A stretch of DNA of 64,000 nucleotides, from assembly GCA_947258565.1 (NCBI GenBank), contig CAMYJB010000003.1, positions 62,001-126,000 on the forward strand, read 5' to 3'. Source of the stretch: an uncultured Woeseiaceae bacterium. Lineage in GTDB: Bacteria; Pseudomonadota; Gammaproteobacteria; Steroidobacterales; Woeseiaceae. Both the position numbers and the translations under genes were made by a program. Shown here piece by piece: positions 36,147 through 44,514 of this stretch. The first letter of the stretch is position 1, and each line of letters starts with the position of its first letter. The notes under the pieces are model-generated. The model worked only from the letters and a program-made list of their open reading frames with translations. It was not told the DNA's origin and ran no database searches.

Positions 36147-37178
36147 ATGAAACTACAACAACTCAAATACTTGCTGGCGATCGCCGACAACGGGCTGAAC
36201 ATCACCGCGGCTGCCGAGCGCCTGTACACGTCCCAGCCTGGCGTAAGCAAACAGCTCAAGCTCCTCGAGGAGGAACTCGGGCTGCAGCTGTTTGTTCGCA
36301 AGGGCAAGAGCCTCGGCGGCATCACTGCGGCCGGGGAACAGGTGATCGAGCGGGCACGCCTGATCATGCAGGAGGTGGAGAACATCCGCAGCCTCGCATC
36401 CGATTACTACCACGAAGAAGAAGGCTCGCTATCCCTCGCGACCACGCATACACAGGCGCGCTACGTCTTGCCTGACGTCGTCAGGGAATTTCGCAAGCGC
36501 TACCCGCGTGTCAGCCTGAACCTGCACCAGGGTACTTCCGAGCAGATAGCCGACATGGTCGCCGCCAACGAAATCGATTTCGCGATTGCTACCGGGTCGC
36601 GCGAGTTGTTCGCCGACCTGCTGCTGGTGCCGAGCTACCGTTGGGACCGGAAGATTCTCGTTCCCAACGACCACGCGCTGGCAAAGCTGAACCGCAAACT
36701 GACATTGCACGATCTGGCCAAGTACCCGCTCGTCACGTACGTCTTCAGTTTCGGCGGGCAATCATCCCTCAAGAAGGCATTCTCCAACGAGGGGCTCGAG
36801 CCGGATGTCGTTTTTACGGCGCGCGACGCGGACGTTATCAAGACCTATGTCCGCATGGGGCTCGGTGTGGGCATCGTCGCGAGCATGGCTGAGGACTGCG
36901 ACGACAGGAAAGACCTGACCGCAATAGGAGCCGAGGGCCTGTTTCCCCGCAGCACCACGTGGATCGGGTTTCGCAAGGATGCCGTCATGCGGCGATACAT
37001 GCTGGACTTCGCGCAGCTTTTTGCGCCACACATCACCGCCGGCCAGCTTGAGGAGATGCGGCGCGCCCGCACGCAGGAAGACATCGACAGGCTATACGCG
37101 GACGCAGAGCTGCCGGTCCGCGGCGGTTGTTCGGACGACGAGACGCTGGCTGGAAAACGCACAGTCGTCGGCGCCTGA
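36147..37178 (+). CDS. cysB: CysB-family LysR regulator
   Basis: The 343-residue protein has a LysR helix-turn-helix (MKLQQLKYLLAIADNGLNITAAAERLYTSQPGVSKQLKLLEEEL) and the effector domain of CysB. Typical features are TTHTQARYVLP, NLHQGTSEQIADMVA and FATGSRELF-like and TYVFSFGGQSSLKKAF segments, with GLGVGIVASMA near residue 240. The C-terminal tail is about 20 residues longer than E. coli CysB. CysB activates cysteine biosynthesis when N-acetylserine is bound. Its position opposite cysK strongly supports the call. Confidence 0.93.
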   Translation: MKLQQLKYLLAIADNGLNITAAAERLYTSQPGVSKQLKLLEEELGLQLFVRKGKSLGGITAAGEQVIERARLIMQEVENIRSLASDYYHEEEGSLSLATTHTQARYVLPDVVREFRKRYPRVSLNLHQGTSEQIADMVAANEIDFAIATGSRELFADLLLVPSYRWDRKILVPNDHALAKLNRKLTLHDLAKYPLVTYVFSFGGQSSLKKAFSNEGLEPDVVFTARDADVIKTYVRMGLGVGIVASMAEDCDDRKDLTAIGAEGLFPRSTTWIGFRKDAVMRRYMLDFAQLFAPHITAGQLEEMRRARTQEDIDRLYADAELPVRGGCSDDETLAGKRTVVGA

Positions 37179-37187
37179 GCCCGGCGC

Positions 37188-37775
37188 CTAGTAAATGCGG
37201 ATACCGCCGTGGCGTTTGCGGCTGCGGTGGTCCACCCACCACAGGCCAGCGACAAAACCCGCGATCAGGCAAACGCCGATTGCCCCGCCGACCCACGTGT
37301 ACGGCAGGCTGTACTTATAGCGCTCCGCGCGGCTCTGGTATCGGTTGTTGTCTTCCTGGAGTTCGTCGACCCGCGCGCGGGCAGCTTCCAGGTCTGACGT
37401 CAGCGTCGCAGCCTGGGCTTTCAGCGAATCGATTACCGCCGCCGGCTCGGCAAATGCCGCCTTGGCCTCATCGAGTTCCGTCGTCAGTCGCGCGGCTTCC
37501 GCCTGCGCCTGGTTGACGATGAGTTTGGCGGGTGGCTCGTAAACCACGTAGGCCGCCTTGACGTATCCCTCGGTACCGTCGGCCAGCCGGACATGCGCGT
37601 ACAACCGGTCCCGGGACAGTATCTCGAATTCCGTGCCGCTCTCGAGCGAGCGGAACGGCCGGTCGCTGGTGTCCTCGGCCTGGTGCAGCCCGAGCATCAA
37701 TCGGTCGGTAACGTAGCCTGTCTCGGCGGCTGCCAGAACCGGCAGCAGCGCGAGCAGCCCAAACACTGTTCGCAT
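37188..37775 (-). CDS. TIGR04211-type SH3/coiled-coil membrane protein
   Basis: The 195-residue protein has a signal peptide (about 1-17), a bacterial SH3 domain (about 18-82, containing YAHVRLADGTEGYVKAAYV), a coiled coil (about 90-150) and a C-terminal membrane helix (about 160-180) followed by a basic tail. This is the YgiM/TIGR04211 architecture, of unknown function but thought to act at the cell envelope. It is convergent with cysB; both stops lie inside a GGCGCC-flanked hairpin (37169-37187). Confidence 0.9.
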   Translation of the reverse strand: MRTVFGLLALLPVLAAAETGYVTDRLMLGLHQAEDTSDRPFRSLESGTEFEILSRDRLYAHVRLADGTEGYVKAAYVVYEPPAKLIVNQAQAEAARLTTELDEAKAAFAEPAAVIDSLKAQAATLTSDLEAARARVDELQEDNNRYQSRAERYKYSLPYTWVGGAIGVCLIAGFVAGLWWVDHRSRKRHGGIRIY

Positions 37776-37833
37776 TGTTGGTTCTCCCTTGCCCGCCGCG
37801 AGTTTACTACAGCAGCGTCGGAAGTCTTTACAC

Positions 37834-39255
37834 TTATTGTTCGTGAAGCCACCGCAGCAGGGCCACCTGTGCCTCTTCGCCCGGTCCGCGGTGCACGTCG
37901 TCGTAGTTGTGCAGCATCACGACGGCGAAGCGCCGCCCCGAGCTTGCCTGCAGATAACCGGCGATCGTCGCGACGTGATCGAGCGAGCCGGTCTTGAGGT
38001 GCGCCTGTCCCGTCAGGTGGGCGTCGTCGAATTTGCGCCTGAGCGTGCCATCGAGCCCGGACACCGCCATTGATGCGAGGTATTCGGGCATATAGGGCTT
38101 GCGCCAGGCGAACTCCAGCAAGGCGCCGAACTCCCGTGCCGAGACGCGCGCTTCGCGCGACAGCCCGGCGCCGTTGTCGAGCATGAGTGTCGGAAATTCG
38201 ATGCCGGTGTCGGTCAGCCAGTCCTCGATGACCTTGCGGCCGCCGCTCTCGGTCCCCGGCGGCCCCAGTACTTCGGCGGACAGGGTATAAAGAATCTGCC
38301 GCGCCATCACGTTGTTGCTGTTCTTGTTGACCCGGGAGATTATCTCGGCGAGTGGCAACGACTCGAACGACACGATGGGTTCGGCGTCCTCGGGTGCCTT
38401 CGAATTCATCCACCCGCCCCTGAATTCACCACCGGATTCGCGCCACACCGATGTGAAAAGGCCGTACGTGAACTCGTTGTGACTGAGGGCAGTGCGATCC
38501 ATCGCATAGCTCTTGCAGCCGGTGGGGAAGCGGCCGCTGAAAATCATCTTGTCAATTGCTTCGTTCGCGGTGATGGTGATCCCGCGCTGATAGCCTCCGC
38601 AATAGCCGCGGCGCAGCGCGAGCTCGTTCTCGACGCGCAGGTTCTCCAGCGGCGGGTCGACCCAGACCCTGACCGCGTTTCGATCATGATCGGGTTCGAA
38701 CCAGTAACGCACGACCTTGAAATTCATAAGCAGGGCATTCGGACCGACGTTGTAGGCGCGCAGCGGCTGGCGGTCGAACTCGGCCGGGTCGTCAACCGGC
38801 ACTTCGAAGTAGCTGTCATCGATCAACAGGTTGCCGTCGATCTCGTGGATTCCGGCCTGACGCACCAGTCGCAGCATCTGCCACACGCGCTCGGTGACGA
38901 GGAACGGGTCTCCCTCGCCCCGAATCAGCAAATCGCCGTCCAGGCGGCCGTCGTCGACCTCGCCGAGCGCGAAGACGTCAGTGGTCCATTTGTAGGTGGA
39001 GCCCAGCAGGTCCAGCCCGACGAGCGTCGTCAGCAATTTCATCGTCGATGCCGGATTGCGCGGCACGTCGTCGTGCCAGCTTACGACGATCTCTCCACTG
39101 TCGACATCCTGGACGAAAATACTCAGTGAATCGTGCGGGACTTTACGGATATCGAGTATATGGCGGACCGGCTGCGGTAATTCAGTCTGCGCCGCCATCG
39201 CAACTGGCACCAGACTGCTGAACAGCAGCAAGCCGAAAAATAGCCTGTACTTCAT
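37834..39255 (-). CDS. dacB: D-alanyl-D-alanine carboxypeptidase/endopeptidase (PBP4, DacB)
   Basis: ATG 39255 gives a 473-residue protein with a clear signal peptide (LFFGLLLFSSLVPVAMA); an open extension to 39498 overlaps the TVP38 gene and is not used. The penicillin-binding motifs of class C low-molecular-weight PBPs are present: STMK at 70-73, a SNN motif in the middle and KTGSLDH near the C terminus. The insertion between the first two motifs is that of PBP4. It trims peptidoglycan peptides in the periplasm. It follows the TVP38 gene by 13 bases. Confidence 0.95.
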   Translation of the reverse strand: MKYRLFFGLLLFSSLVPVAMAAQTELPQPVRHILDIRKVPHDSLSIFVQDVDSGEIVVSWHDDVPRNPASTMKLLTTLVGLDLLGSTYKWTTDVFALGEVDDGRLDGDLLIRGEGDPFLVTERVWQMLRLVRQAGIHEIDGNLLIDDSYFEVPVDDPAEFDRQPLRAYNVGPNALLMNFKVVRYWFEPDHDRNAVRVWVDPPLENLRVENELALRRGYCGGYQRGITITANEAIDKMIFSGRFPTGCKSYAMDRTALSHNEFTYGLFTSVWRESGGEFRGGWMNSKAPEDAEPIVSFESLPLAEIISRVNKNSNNVMARQILYTLSAEVLGPPGTESGGRKVIEDWLTDTGIEFPTLMLDNGAGLSREARVSAREFGALLEFAWRKPYMPEYLASMAVSGLDGTLRRKFDDAHLTGQAHLKTGSLDHVATIAGYLQASSGRRFAVVMLHNYDDVHRGPGEEAQVALLRWLHEQ

Positions 39256-39268
39256 AAATTGGCTTTTG

Positions 39269-39961
39269 CTAGTCGAGTTGTTTTTTCCGCAACGCGCGTT
39301 TGGCTGCGCGTTGCACGATCCAGACGATTGCGACGATGGCGACGATGGCGATGGCCGCGATCCAGTAGGCACCGCTTGCCGGGCGAACGTCGCCGGCGAG
39401 AATTGCGCCGAAATCATCCGCCAGGGTCCCAAGATATACGTACAGGAGCACCGGCGGCAACATGCCGAGCGCGGTTGCCGCCACATAGGTCGGCGCATTC
39501 ACGCGCGTCAGGCCGAACGCGTAATTCAGTACGTTGAACGGAAGGACGATAGCGAAGCGCGTCAGAAATACGATGTAGAACGACTGCGCATTAACGGCTT
39601 CGTCGAGCGCCTGCAGCTTAAGGCTGTCGCCCATGCGCTTCTCGACCCACGATCGGCCGAGCGCCCGGCCAGCCAGGAATGCGCCGAACGCGCCTGCGGT
39701 AATTCCCATGAGCGCATACGGCAGCCCCGGTAGCAGGCCGAACAGCAAGCCGCCCAACATCATGGAGATCCAGCCCGGGAACAGCGCTACCGTGGCAACC
39801 GTTACGGCGACAACATAGACCACCGGCACTGCGACCGGATATTGCTCGTTCAGCCGGGCCAGCTGCTCCAGCCATTCCGTGACCGGCAGCGTGCGTAACA
39901 GGATCGCGAAACCCGCAATCCCCGCGATCACCAGCAGGCGATTGATCGTCGCGCGCGTCAT
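39269..39961 (-). CDS. TVP38/TMEM64-family membrane protein
   Basis: The 230-residue protein has about six membrane helices. The core carries the family block GWISMMLGGLLFGLLPGLPYALMGITAGAFGAFLAGRALGR, followed by FLTRFAIVLPFNVLNYAFGLTRV and a late hydrophobic segment. TVP38/TMEM64 proteins resemble DedA proteins and have been linked to lipid scrambling or transport; the exact substrate is unknown. The ATG overlaps the stop of the sigma-54 activator gene by 4 bases, so the two are probably coupled. Confidence 0.9.
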   Translation of the reverse strand: MTRATINRLLVIAGIAGFAILLRTLPVTEWLEQLARLNEQYPVAVPVVYVVAVTVATVALFPGWISMMLGGLLFGLLPGLPYALMGITAGAFGAFLAGRALGRSWVEKRMGDSLKLQALDEAVNAQSFYIVFLTRFAIVLPFNVLNYAFGLTRVNAPTYVAATALGMLPPVLLYVYLGTLADDFGAILAGDVRPASGAYWIAAIAIVAIVAIVWIVQRAAKRALRKKQLD

Positions 39962-41769
39962 CCGCGTCTCCGCCTCCCCGGCTTCCTGATGCCGAACGTT
40001 CGGATGCGGTCGGCGAGGGTCGTCGGCTTGATGCCCAGCAGGTCGGCAGCGCCTCCCGGCCCGGAAACGCGCCAGTCCGCCTGCTTGAGTGCGGCGATCG
40101 TGTTCTTTTTCTGAAACTCTCGCATCTCCTGTTCGGTAAGAAGCTCGGGAGCTTCGAGCGTATCAGGCGTCGCATCGGCGCTGTTCGACGCCGCTCCGGG
40201 CAAAGACGCCTCGAGGCGCAACACGTTGCCTCGCGACAGTATGACCGCACGCTCTATGACGTTCTTCAGTTCCCGCACGTTGCCCGGCCAATCATAGGCC
40301 CGCAGCTTGTTGGCTTGTCCGCGGGTCAGCGTCATCGGCTCACGCCCGAAATCCTTGCAGGTCGCGTTGAGAAATTCCTGAGCGAGCTGAATAACGTCGT
40401 CGCCCCTGTCCCGCAATGGCGGCACGTCAATCGGGAACACACTGAGCCTGTAGAACAGATCCTCGCGGAAATGCCCTTCAACGATCCGCCTTTCCAGGTC
40501 CCGGTTCGTCGCTGCTATAACGCGGACGTCGACCGATCGCGTTACGTCATCACCGACGCGCTCGAACTCGCTCTCCTGGAGCACGCGCAGTAGCTTGCCC
40601 TGCAGTTCCATCGGTATCTCGCTGACTTCGTCGAGGAATATGGTGCCGCCATCCGCCAGCTGGAATCGGCCAACCCGGTCGCGGTGGGCGCCGGTGAATG
40701 CTCCCTTGACGTGACCGAAGAATTCGCTCTCGAACAACTCTTTCGGGATGGACGCGCAATTGACCTTGACCAGCGGTCCTTCGGAACGCGGGCTGCGCGC
40801 ATGGATCGCGTGCGCAACGAGTTCCTTCCCGACGCCCGACTCTCCCTGCAGGAGCACGGTCGCCGGGGTTCCCGCCACGGCCTCGACTCCCTTCAGCATC
40901 TGCCGCAGGGCCGGGCTCGTGCCGACGATCCGGCCGAGATTCATGGCGACGTTCACTTCTTCGCGCAGATAATCGCGTTCCTGTTCCAGTTCTTCGCGCA
41001 AGCGGGCATTTTCCGCGAGGGTGCGGCGAAGGCGTCTCTCTGCCCGCTTGCGCTCGGTGACATCTTTCGAGGCCACCAGCAACCGGTCGACATTGCCCTT
41101 GCTGTCACGGTGCGAAATAGACGACATGACGATGTCCAGAACGCGCCCGTCTTTGGTCACCATCTGCCGGTCGACATTGGTGAATTCCCCGCGATTGATT
41201 GCTTCCTGCAGGCGGGTACCGGAAAATCGGCGGCGATCCGCCTCGCTGTAGAAGTCGGTAACCGGCCGGCCAAGCACCTCTTCGCGCGTGTAGCCGAGTT
41301 TTTGCAGCCAGTGGTCGGTGACCGTCTGGATGTGGCCATCGGCATCCAGCGTGTGCAGCATTGCCGGTGTCGAGCGGTACAAATCCCGGTACTTGAACGC
41401 GGCGCGGGCCTGGTCCGAGATCTCGGCATACAGGGCGATCGTGCGCAGAAAACGGCCGTCGGGATCGTATTCGATGATCGCGTCACTGAGACAGTCAACG
41501 ATCTCGCCCGACTTCGCCACGAAACTGACCGGCTTGCTTTCCAGTTTTCCGGTACGCCGCAGCGCCGGGCGAAATTCCTCCTCGATGCGCCGCGCGCTTT
41601 GTGCGGTTACAAAGTCGAGCGGCGGCCGCCCGATCATCTCGTCGCGCGAATAGCCCAGCCGGCGCTCGAATGCGTCATTGACGTCGAGGTACCTGCCGTC
41701 CTCATCGATCGCGGTCGCCATCGCCGGCGCCTTGCGAAACAGCCACTGGTAATCGTCGCTCCTGCTCAT
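39958..41769 (-). CDS. PAS-domain sigma-54-dependent transcriptional activator
   Basis: The 603-residue protein has two PAS domains (about 5-125 and 127-245), a short coiled coil, and an AAA+ central domain from about 280. That domain has Walker A GESGVGKE (near 305), the sigma-54-contacting loop GAFTGA and Walker B TIFLDEV. The C-terminal DNA-binding helix-turn-helix ([35 protein letters not shown]) is of the Fis type. No receiver domain is present, so it probably senses a small ligand or redox state directly. Three palindromes that are candidate binding sites lie immediately upstream. Its signal and targets are unknown. Confidence 0.95.
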   Translation of the reverse strand: MSRSDDYQWLFRKAPAMATAIDEDGRYLDVNDAFERRLGYSRDEMIGRPPLDFVTAQSARRIEEEFRPALRRTGKLESKPVSFVAKSGEIVDCLSDAIIEYDPDGRFLRTIALYAEISDQARAAFKYRDLYRSTPAMLHTLDADGHIQTVTDHWLQKLGYTREEVLGRPVTDFYSEADRRRFSGTRLQEAINRGEFTNVDRQMVTKDGRVLDIVMSSISHRDSKGNVDRLLVASKDVTERKRAERRLRRTLAENARLREELEQERDYLREEVNVAMNLGRIVGTSPALRQMLKGVEAVAGTPATVLLQGESGVGKELVAHAIHARSPRSEGPLVKVNCASIPKELFESEFFGHVKGAFTGAHRDRVGRFQLADGGTIFLDEVSEIPMELQGKLLRVLQESEFERVGDDVTRSVDVRVIAATNRDLERRIVEGHFREDLFYRLSVFPIDVPPLRDRGDDVIQLAQEFLNATCKDFGREPMTLTRGQANKLRAYDWPGNVRELKNVIERAVILSRGNVLRLEASLPGAASNSADATPDTLEAPELLTEQEMREFQKKNTIAALKQADWRVSGPGGAADLLGIKPTTLADRIRTFGIRKPGRRRRG

Positions 41770-41780
41770 CCGGCAAGTGT

Positions 41781-41835
41781 ATACGAAATTTCGTAACTCA
41801 GGTTACGAGTTTTCGTAAATTACGAGTTTTCGTTA
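41781..41835. promoter_or_regulatory. Three palindromic enhancer sites for the sigma-54 activator
   Basis: Three copies fit WTACGA-N4-TCGTWA: ATACGAAATTTCGTAA (41781-41796), TTACGAGTTTTCGTAA (41803-41818) and TTACGAGTTTTCGTTA (41820-41835). The inner 14 bases of the first copy are a perfect palindrome. Centres are 22 and 17 bases apart. Relative to the predicted start near 41908 they lie at about -119, -97 and -80, usual for upstream activator sites. They are also 12-66 bases before the activator's own start codon, so autoregulation is possible. Confidence 0.8.
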
Positions 41836-41881
41836 CTGCGGGCGAATCGATAACTTACTGTTTTTAATGCTTTTTCGAAGT

Positions 41882-41897
41882 TGGCACGGCTTATGCA
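41882..41897 (+). promoter_or_regulatory. Sigma-54 (-24/-12) promoter
   Basis: TGGCACGGCTTATGCA matches the sigma-54 consensus TGGCACG-N4-TTGCW with one mismatch (A for T before TGC). The invariant GG (41883-41884) and GC (41895-41896) are separated by exactly 10 bases. Transcription is predicted to the right from about 41908. It lies 47 bases after the last enhancer site and 68 before the small ORF. Confidence 0.82.
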
Positions 41898-41964
41898 TTA
41901 GGTATTGGCAATAGATACTGTCCGGCCCGCGAGGGAACCCGGCTCTGACAAAAGGAGTAAAGCA

Positions 41965-42057
41965 ATGAAGGACTATAAAGAGGAAGGACTTGCGCTGGCA
42001 GGCATGCTGCTCGTGCTGCTCGGCGTCATGTTTGCGGCTGCGGCCACCGTTGCCTGA
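41965..42057 (+). CDS. 30-residue hydrophobic small protein
   Basis: ATG 41965 is preceded by AAAGGAGTAAAGCA, giving a strong Shine-Dalgarno sequence (AGGAG) at about 8 bases spacing. The peptide begins MKDYKEEGLALAGML and ends AAAATVA. It has a charged N-terminal third (net near neutral) and an 18-20-residue hydrophobic stretch compatible with one membrane helix. It is too short for ordinary gene callers. The strong ribosome-binding site and sigma-54 promoter support translation; conservation is untested. It resembles regulatory micropeptides only in size and topology. Confidence 0.62.
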   Translation: MKDYKEEGLALAGMLLVLLGVMFAAAATVA

Positions 42058-42294
42058 ATCGGCAACAGCGACCGGCCGCGGCAGCCACCCTTGATTTCGT
42101 GATGGCTGACCGCACATCGATGTGGACTGCGGGGGTGAAGCCCCCGCCGTTCGAATGAACCCCCTGAGGTAGCTGGCGACCGGGTCTCTCTCCCCCAAAC
42201 TGCCCGGTCTGCAAGCCGCCTCGCACGATGCCGGCGGGATCGCCGGCGAATGAGGACCAGGAAGGTCCGGCGGCACCCCCTGCCGCTAATCCTG

Positions 42295-42370
42295 GGCGCC
42301 GGAGTCCGTTCCGTGTCGGACCGGCCCGCTTGATCGACTATCGAATTGAGCACTCCGGCGCCTGTTTTTT
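42295..42370 (+). terminator. Intrinsic terminator of the structured RNA
   Basis: GGCGCCGGAGT at 42295-42305 pairs perfectly with ACTCCGGCGCC at 42352-42362 and is followed by a T run (42365-42370). The long loop itself contains smaller stems (TCCG/CGGA and TCGA-type). The stem sits 16 bases before the convergent stop of the PGPGW-family gene at 42386. Confidence 0.8.
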
Positions 42371-42385
42371 CCTCTTCCGGGCTAT

Positions 42386-42655
42386 CTAGCGCTCAACGCG
42401 GTTGCGGTGGTGTTCGGCCCGCTTCGCGTGATTCTTCGTGTTTTGATTGCTGATGCTTTCGCGTACCCTGCGCAACCAGAGTCGCGCCCAGGCAAATTCA
42501 ATGCCGAGTATGGCCAGCCCGATCGGTATCACGACGAGACCCGGACCTGGCGTAACCAGCATGACGATACCCAGCAGAACGACCGTCGATCCGACCGTAA
42601 GCACGGCGATGCGGCGCGCGGTTTTGTAGGTCAAATGTGCAACTTTGCGAATCAT
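42386..42655 (-). CDS. PGPGW-family small membrane protein
   Basis: ATG 42655 gives an 89-residue protein; a longer open frame to 42961 is the complement of another gene and is not used. It has two close membrane helices with the VTPGPGLVVIPIGLAILGIEFAWARLWLRR block between and within them, which is the PGPGW (putative transmembrane protein) signature. The C-terminal tail is basic. Function is unknown. It is convergent with the structured RNA. Confidence 0.85.
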   Translation of the reverse strand: MIRKVAHLTYKTARRIAVLTVGSTVVLLGIVMLVTPGPGLVVIPIGLAILGIEFAWARLWLRRVRESISNQNTKNHAKRAEHHRNRVER

Positions 42656-42739
42656 AGGGCTTCCCGGTATCGGGTCCGTGTGCAGATTACCATTTATCCA
42701 TTCCCTATAATCGTAGCGTCGCCGCCGGAGAACGACCGC

Positions 42740-43240
42740 ATGCTGACTCATTTTGTACTGCTGCCGGGCCTGTACTTCGTGTTTACCGAAGTCGACAGGC
42801 TGGACATTCACACGGAACCTGCCGTGGCCGAACTCTCCATGCAGCAGAGCGGGCGCAACCTCGTGCGCCTGCCGGACATCGAGTTCCGAGTCGGCATCTC
42901 GACCTACTGTGCGAACAACGGCCAGCGGGAGTCTGTATCGATCACGATCGCGGACACGCACAGGACCGTGCCGGCTGCAGAACTGCAGGCCGCAAAAACG
43001 GTCGATGTGGCTATGCGCATTCCGGCAAGACAGATCGCGCCGCTGGCATTGCGGGAATTCTGTATCGACACCTCATCCGAAGGCGAGTCGGTCCTGATCA
43101 CTGCCGCGCTGGCAGTGCAGGCGTCACTTCGATGCTCGCGGGGCGAAGAACAGTCCATTGTGTTCGCCGCCGAAGCCCTGGACATCAGGGTAGATTGCAT
43201 CCGCTCCGCCGTCGAGGCAGCGGAGCCTGTCGACGACTAG
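42740..43240 (+). CDS. Protein of unknown function (166 aa)
   Basis: ATG 42740 has GGAG 9 bases upstream and gives a 166-residue protein beginning MLTHFVLLPGLYFVFTEVDRL. An in-frame extension from 42407 overlies the opposite-strand gene and is not credible. The protein seems all-beta in character, with alternating polar and hydrophobic residues and four or five Cys. I recognise no domain. A signal peptide is not convincing. It is divergent from the PGPGW gene and ends with its stop codon overlapping that of the next, convergent gene. Confidence 0.7.
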   Translation: MLTHFVLLPGLYFVFTEVDRLDIHTEPAVAELSMQQSGRNLVRLPDIEFRVGISTYCANNGQRESVSITIADTHRTVPAAELQAAKTVDVAMRIPARQIAPLALREFCIDTSSEGESVLITAALAVQASLRCSRGEEQSIVFAAEALDIRVDCIRSAVEAAEPVDD

Positions 43241-44118
43241 CCGGCGTCTGCGGCCAGATGATCGCGCAGAAAGCCGAGGGTCCTGTTCCACGCGTCTTCC
43301 GCGTACTCGGCATTGAAATTTCTGCCGCTCGGATTGGCAAACGCGTGGCCGGCGCCTTCGTAAACGTGAATCTCGAAATCCTTTCTAAGGCGCTCCAGCG
43401 CCCCCTCGAAGCGCCTTACGGACTCCAGCTTGATGCCGCGGTCCTCTGACCCGAACAGGCCCAGTATCGGCACCTCGACAGGACGCAGCCTGTCTTCGTC
43501 GTCGGTCACCTGTCCATAGTAGATGACAGCGGCATCGAGGTCCGCCGGAAACAGCATTGCCGTATTGAGCGACCAGCCGCCACCGAAACACCAGCCGAGG
43601 GAAGCTACGCGCGGCGCGCCTGCCGTCTTGCTGACGAATGCGTACGCCTGCTCGATATTCGACATGACGGAGTCGCGGTTCTCTACCGCCCGCAGCATCA
43701 GCTGCCTGGCCGCCCCGGGATCTGTCGCCGCCTCGCCGCTGAACAGATCGACCGCCAGAACAATGTAGCCCTCGCCCGCAAGCCGCTCGGCCATTGCGCG
43801 AATATTGTCGTTGAGGCCCCACCATTCGTGGATCATGATGACGGCCGGAAGCGGCTCGATCATGTCTGACGGAAACGCGAAATGTCCGTAGACCAGCTCA
43901 TCGTCGACTTCTGCATACGCGAGACGCTCTGCCGTTACCTCTCGCTGCGGCTCTGCCAGTGCGGCTTCGCTGGGCTCGGCCGTGTCGTCCGCGTGCTCGC
44001 GCGCCATGGCCTCGACATTCTCGACGGCAGCCGCTTGCTCTTCCCCGACCGGGCCCGTATCCGTACGGCCACAGGCAGCCACGGCGCACAACATGAGAAT
44101 CTGGACCGCGCGCATCAT
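43237..44118 (-). CDS. Dienelactone hydrolase-family lipoprotein
   Basis: I prefer ATG 44118 (MMRAVQILMLCAVAAC), which places a lipobox Cys near residue 16; an ATG at 44145 is an alternative. After an acidic Ala/Glu linker, the 293-residue protein has the dienelactone hydrolase fold. VIMIHEWWGLNDNIR, the nucleophile elbow LGWCFGGGWS (Cys), Asp in GSEDRG and His in GAGHAFANP form the usual Cys-Asp-His triad. It should act in the periplasm. A second family member lies at 56664-57554. The substrate is unknown. Confidence 0.85.
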   Translation of the reverse strand: MMRAVQILMLCAVAACGRTDTGPVGEEQAAAVENVEAMAREHADDTAEPSEAALAEPQREVTAERLAYAEVDDELVYGHFAFPSDMIEPLPAVIMIHEWWGLNDNIRAMAERLAGEGYIVLAVDLFSGEAATDPGAARQLMLRAVENRDSVMSNIEQAYAFVSKTAGAPRVASLGWCFGGGWSLNTAMLFPADLDAAVIYYGQVTDDEDRLRPVEVPILGLFGSEDRGIKLESVRRFEGALERLRKDFEIHVYEGAGHAFANPSGRNFNAEYAEDAWNRTLGFLRDHLAADAG

Positions 44119-44224
44119 GCCGCGTCCCGGTGTGCAGTAAGTCATAAACCGATTCCGGACATTTTGCCCAGTGTAATCGAAAACGGGTGCCTGTCGAAGG
44201 ACTCGCAGCGACATTCGGCTGCGG

Positions 44225-44392
44225 TCAGGCGCCGTCCTGCCATTCGTCGTCGTCTTGCCATTTTCGGAGCTTGCTCTTGTCGACCTGCCGCCATTGCTCT
44301 TCGCTTTTCTTCATGTTGCGACTCACCTTGGCGATCGCATAGACGACAACGACGGCAACAATAACGACCATGGGCCAGAAGCCTTCGCTCAT
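44225..44392 (-). CDS. Single-helix small membrane protein
   Basis: ATG 44392, with GGAA about 8 bases upstream, gives a 55-residue protein beginning MSEGFWPMVVIVAVVVVYAI. Residues 6-20 form one membrane helix, followed by a charged cytoplasmic-type tail (KVSRNMKKSEEQWRQVDKSK). Upstream in-frame starts at 44401 and 44437 are possible but weaker. I recognise no family. It lies between the hydrolase lipoprotein and the ABC ATPase. Confidence 0.65.
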   Translation of the reverse strand: MSEGFWPMVVIVAVVVVYAIAKVSRNMKKSEEQWRQVDKSKLRKWQDDDEWQDGA

Positions 44393-44514
44393 CGACTGCA
44401 TTCCGCACTGAGACGGTAGGCAGCTTACCACCGGCAATGAGGGTAGACTGCGCCAGACAATTTGACGAGCTGACTATTGACGACCTGTCCCACCTGCTGG
44501 ACATGGCCGGGATC

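Larger units (their letters stand above)
41908..42370 (+). ncRNA. Predicted sigma-54-dependent structured dual RNA
   Basis: The predicted transcript starts near 41908 and ends at the terminator (T run 42365-42370), about 460 bases. After the small ORF it contains a chain of hairpins: 42082-42108 (CAGCCA/TGGCTG), 42129-42147 (7-bp GC stem, TGAAG loop), 42178-42209 (GACCGGG/CCCGGTC), 42230-42247 (GCCGGCG, GGAT loop, CGCCGGC) and 42257-42295 (CCAGGA/TCCTGG enclosing GCGGCA-CCCCC-TGCCGC). Runs of five C at 42160-42164, 42192-42196 and 42276-42280 are all predicted to be unpaired or in loops. I match it to no known RNA family. Confidence 0.6.

Noticed and set aside
41833-42353. Minus-strand frames over the structured RNA
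   Set aside because: They are rich in rare compositions, lack ribosome-binding sites and would destroy the dense, perfect stems and terminator seen on the plus strand.
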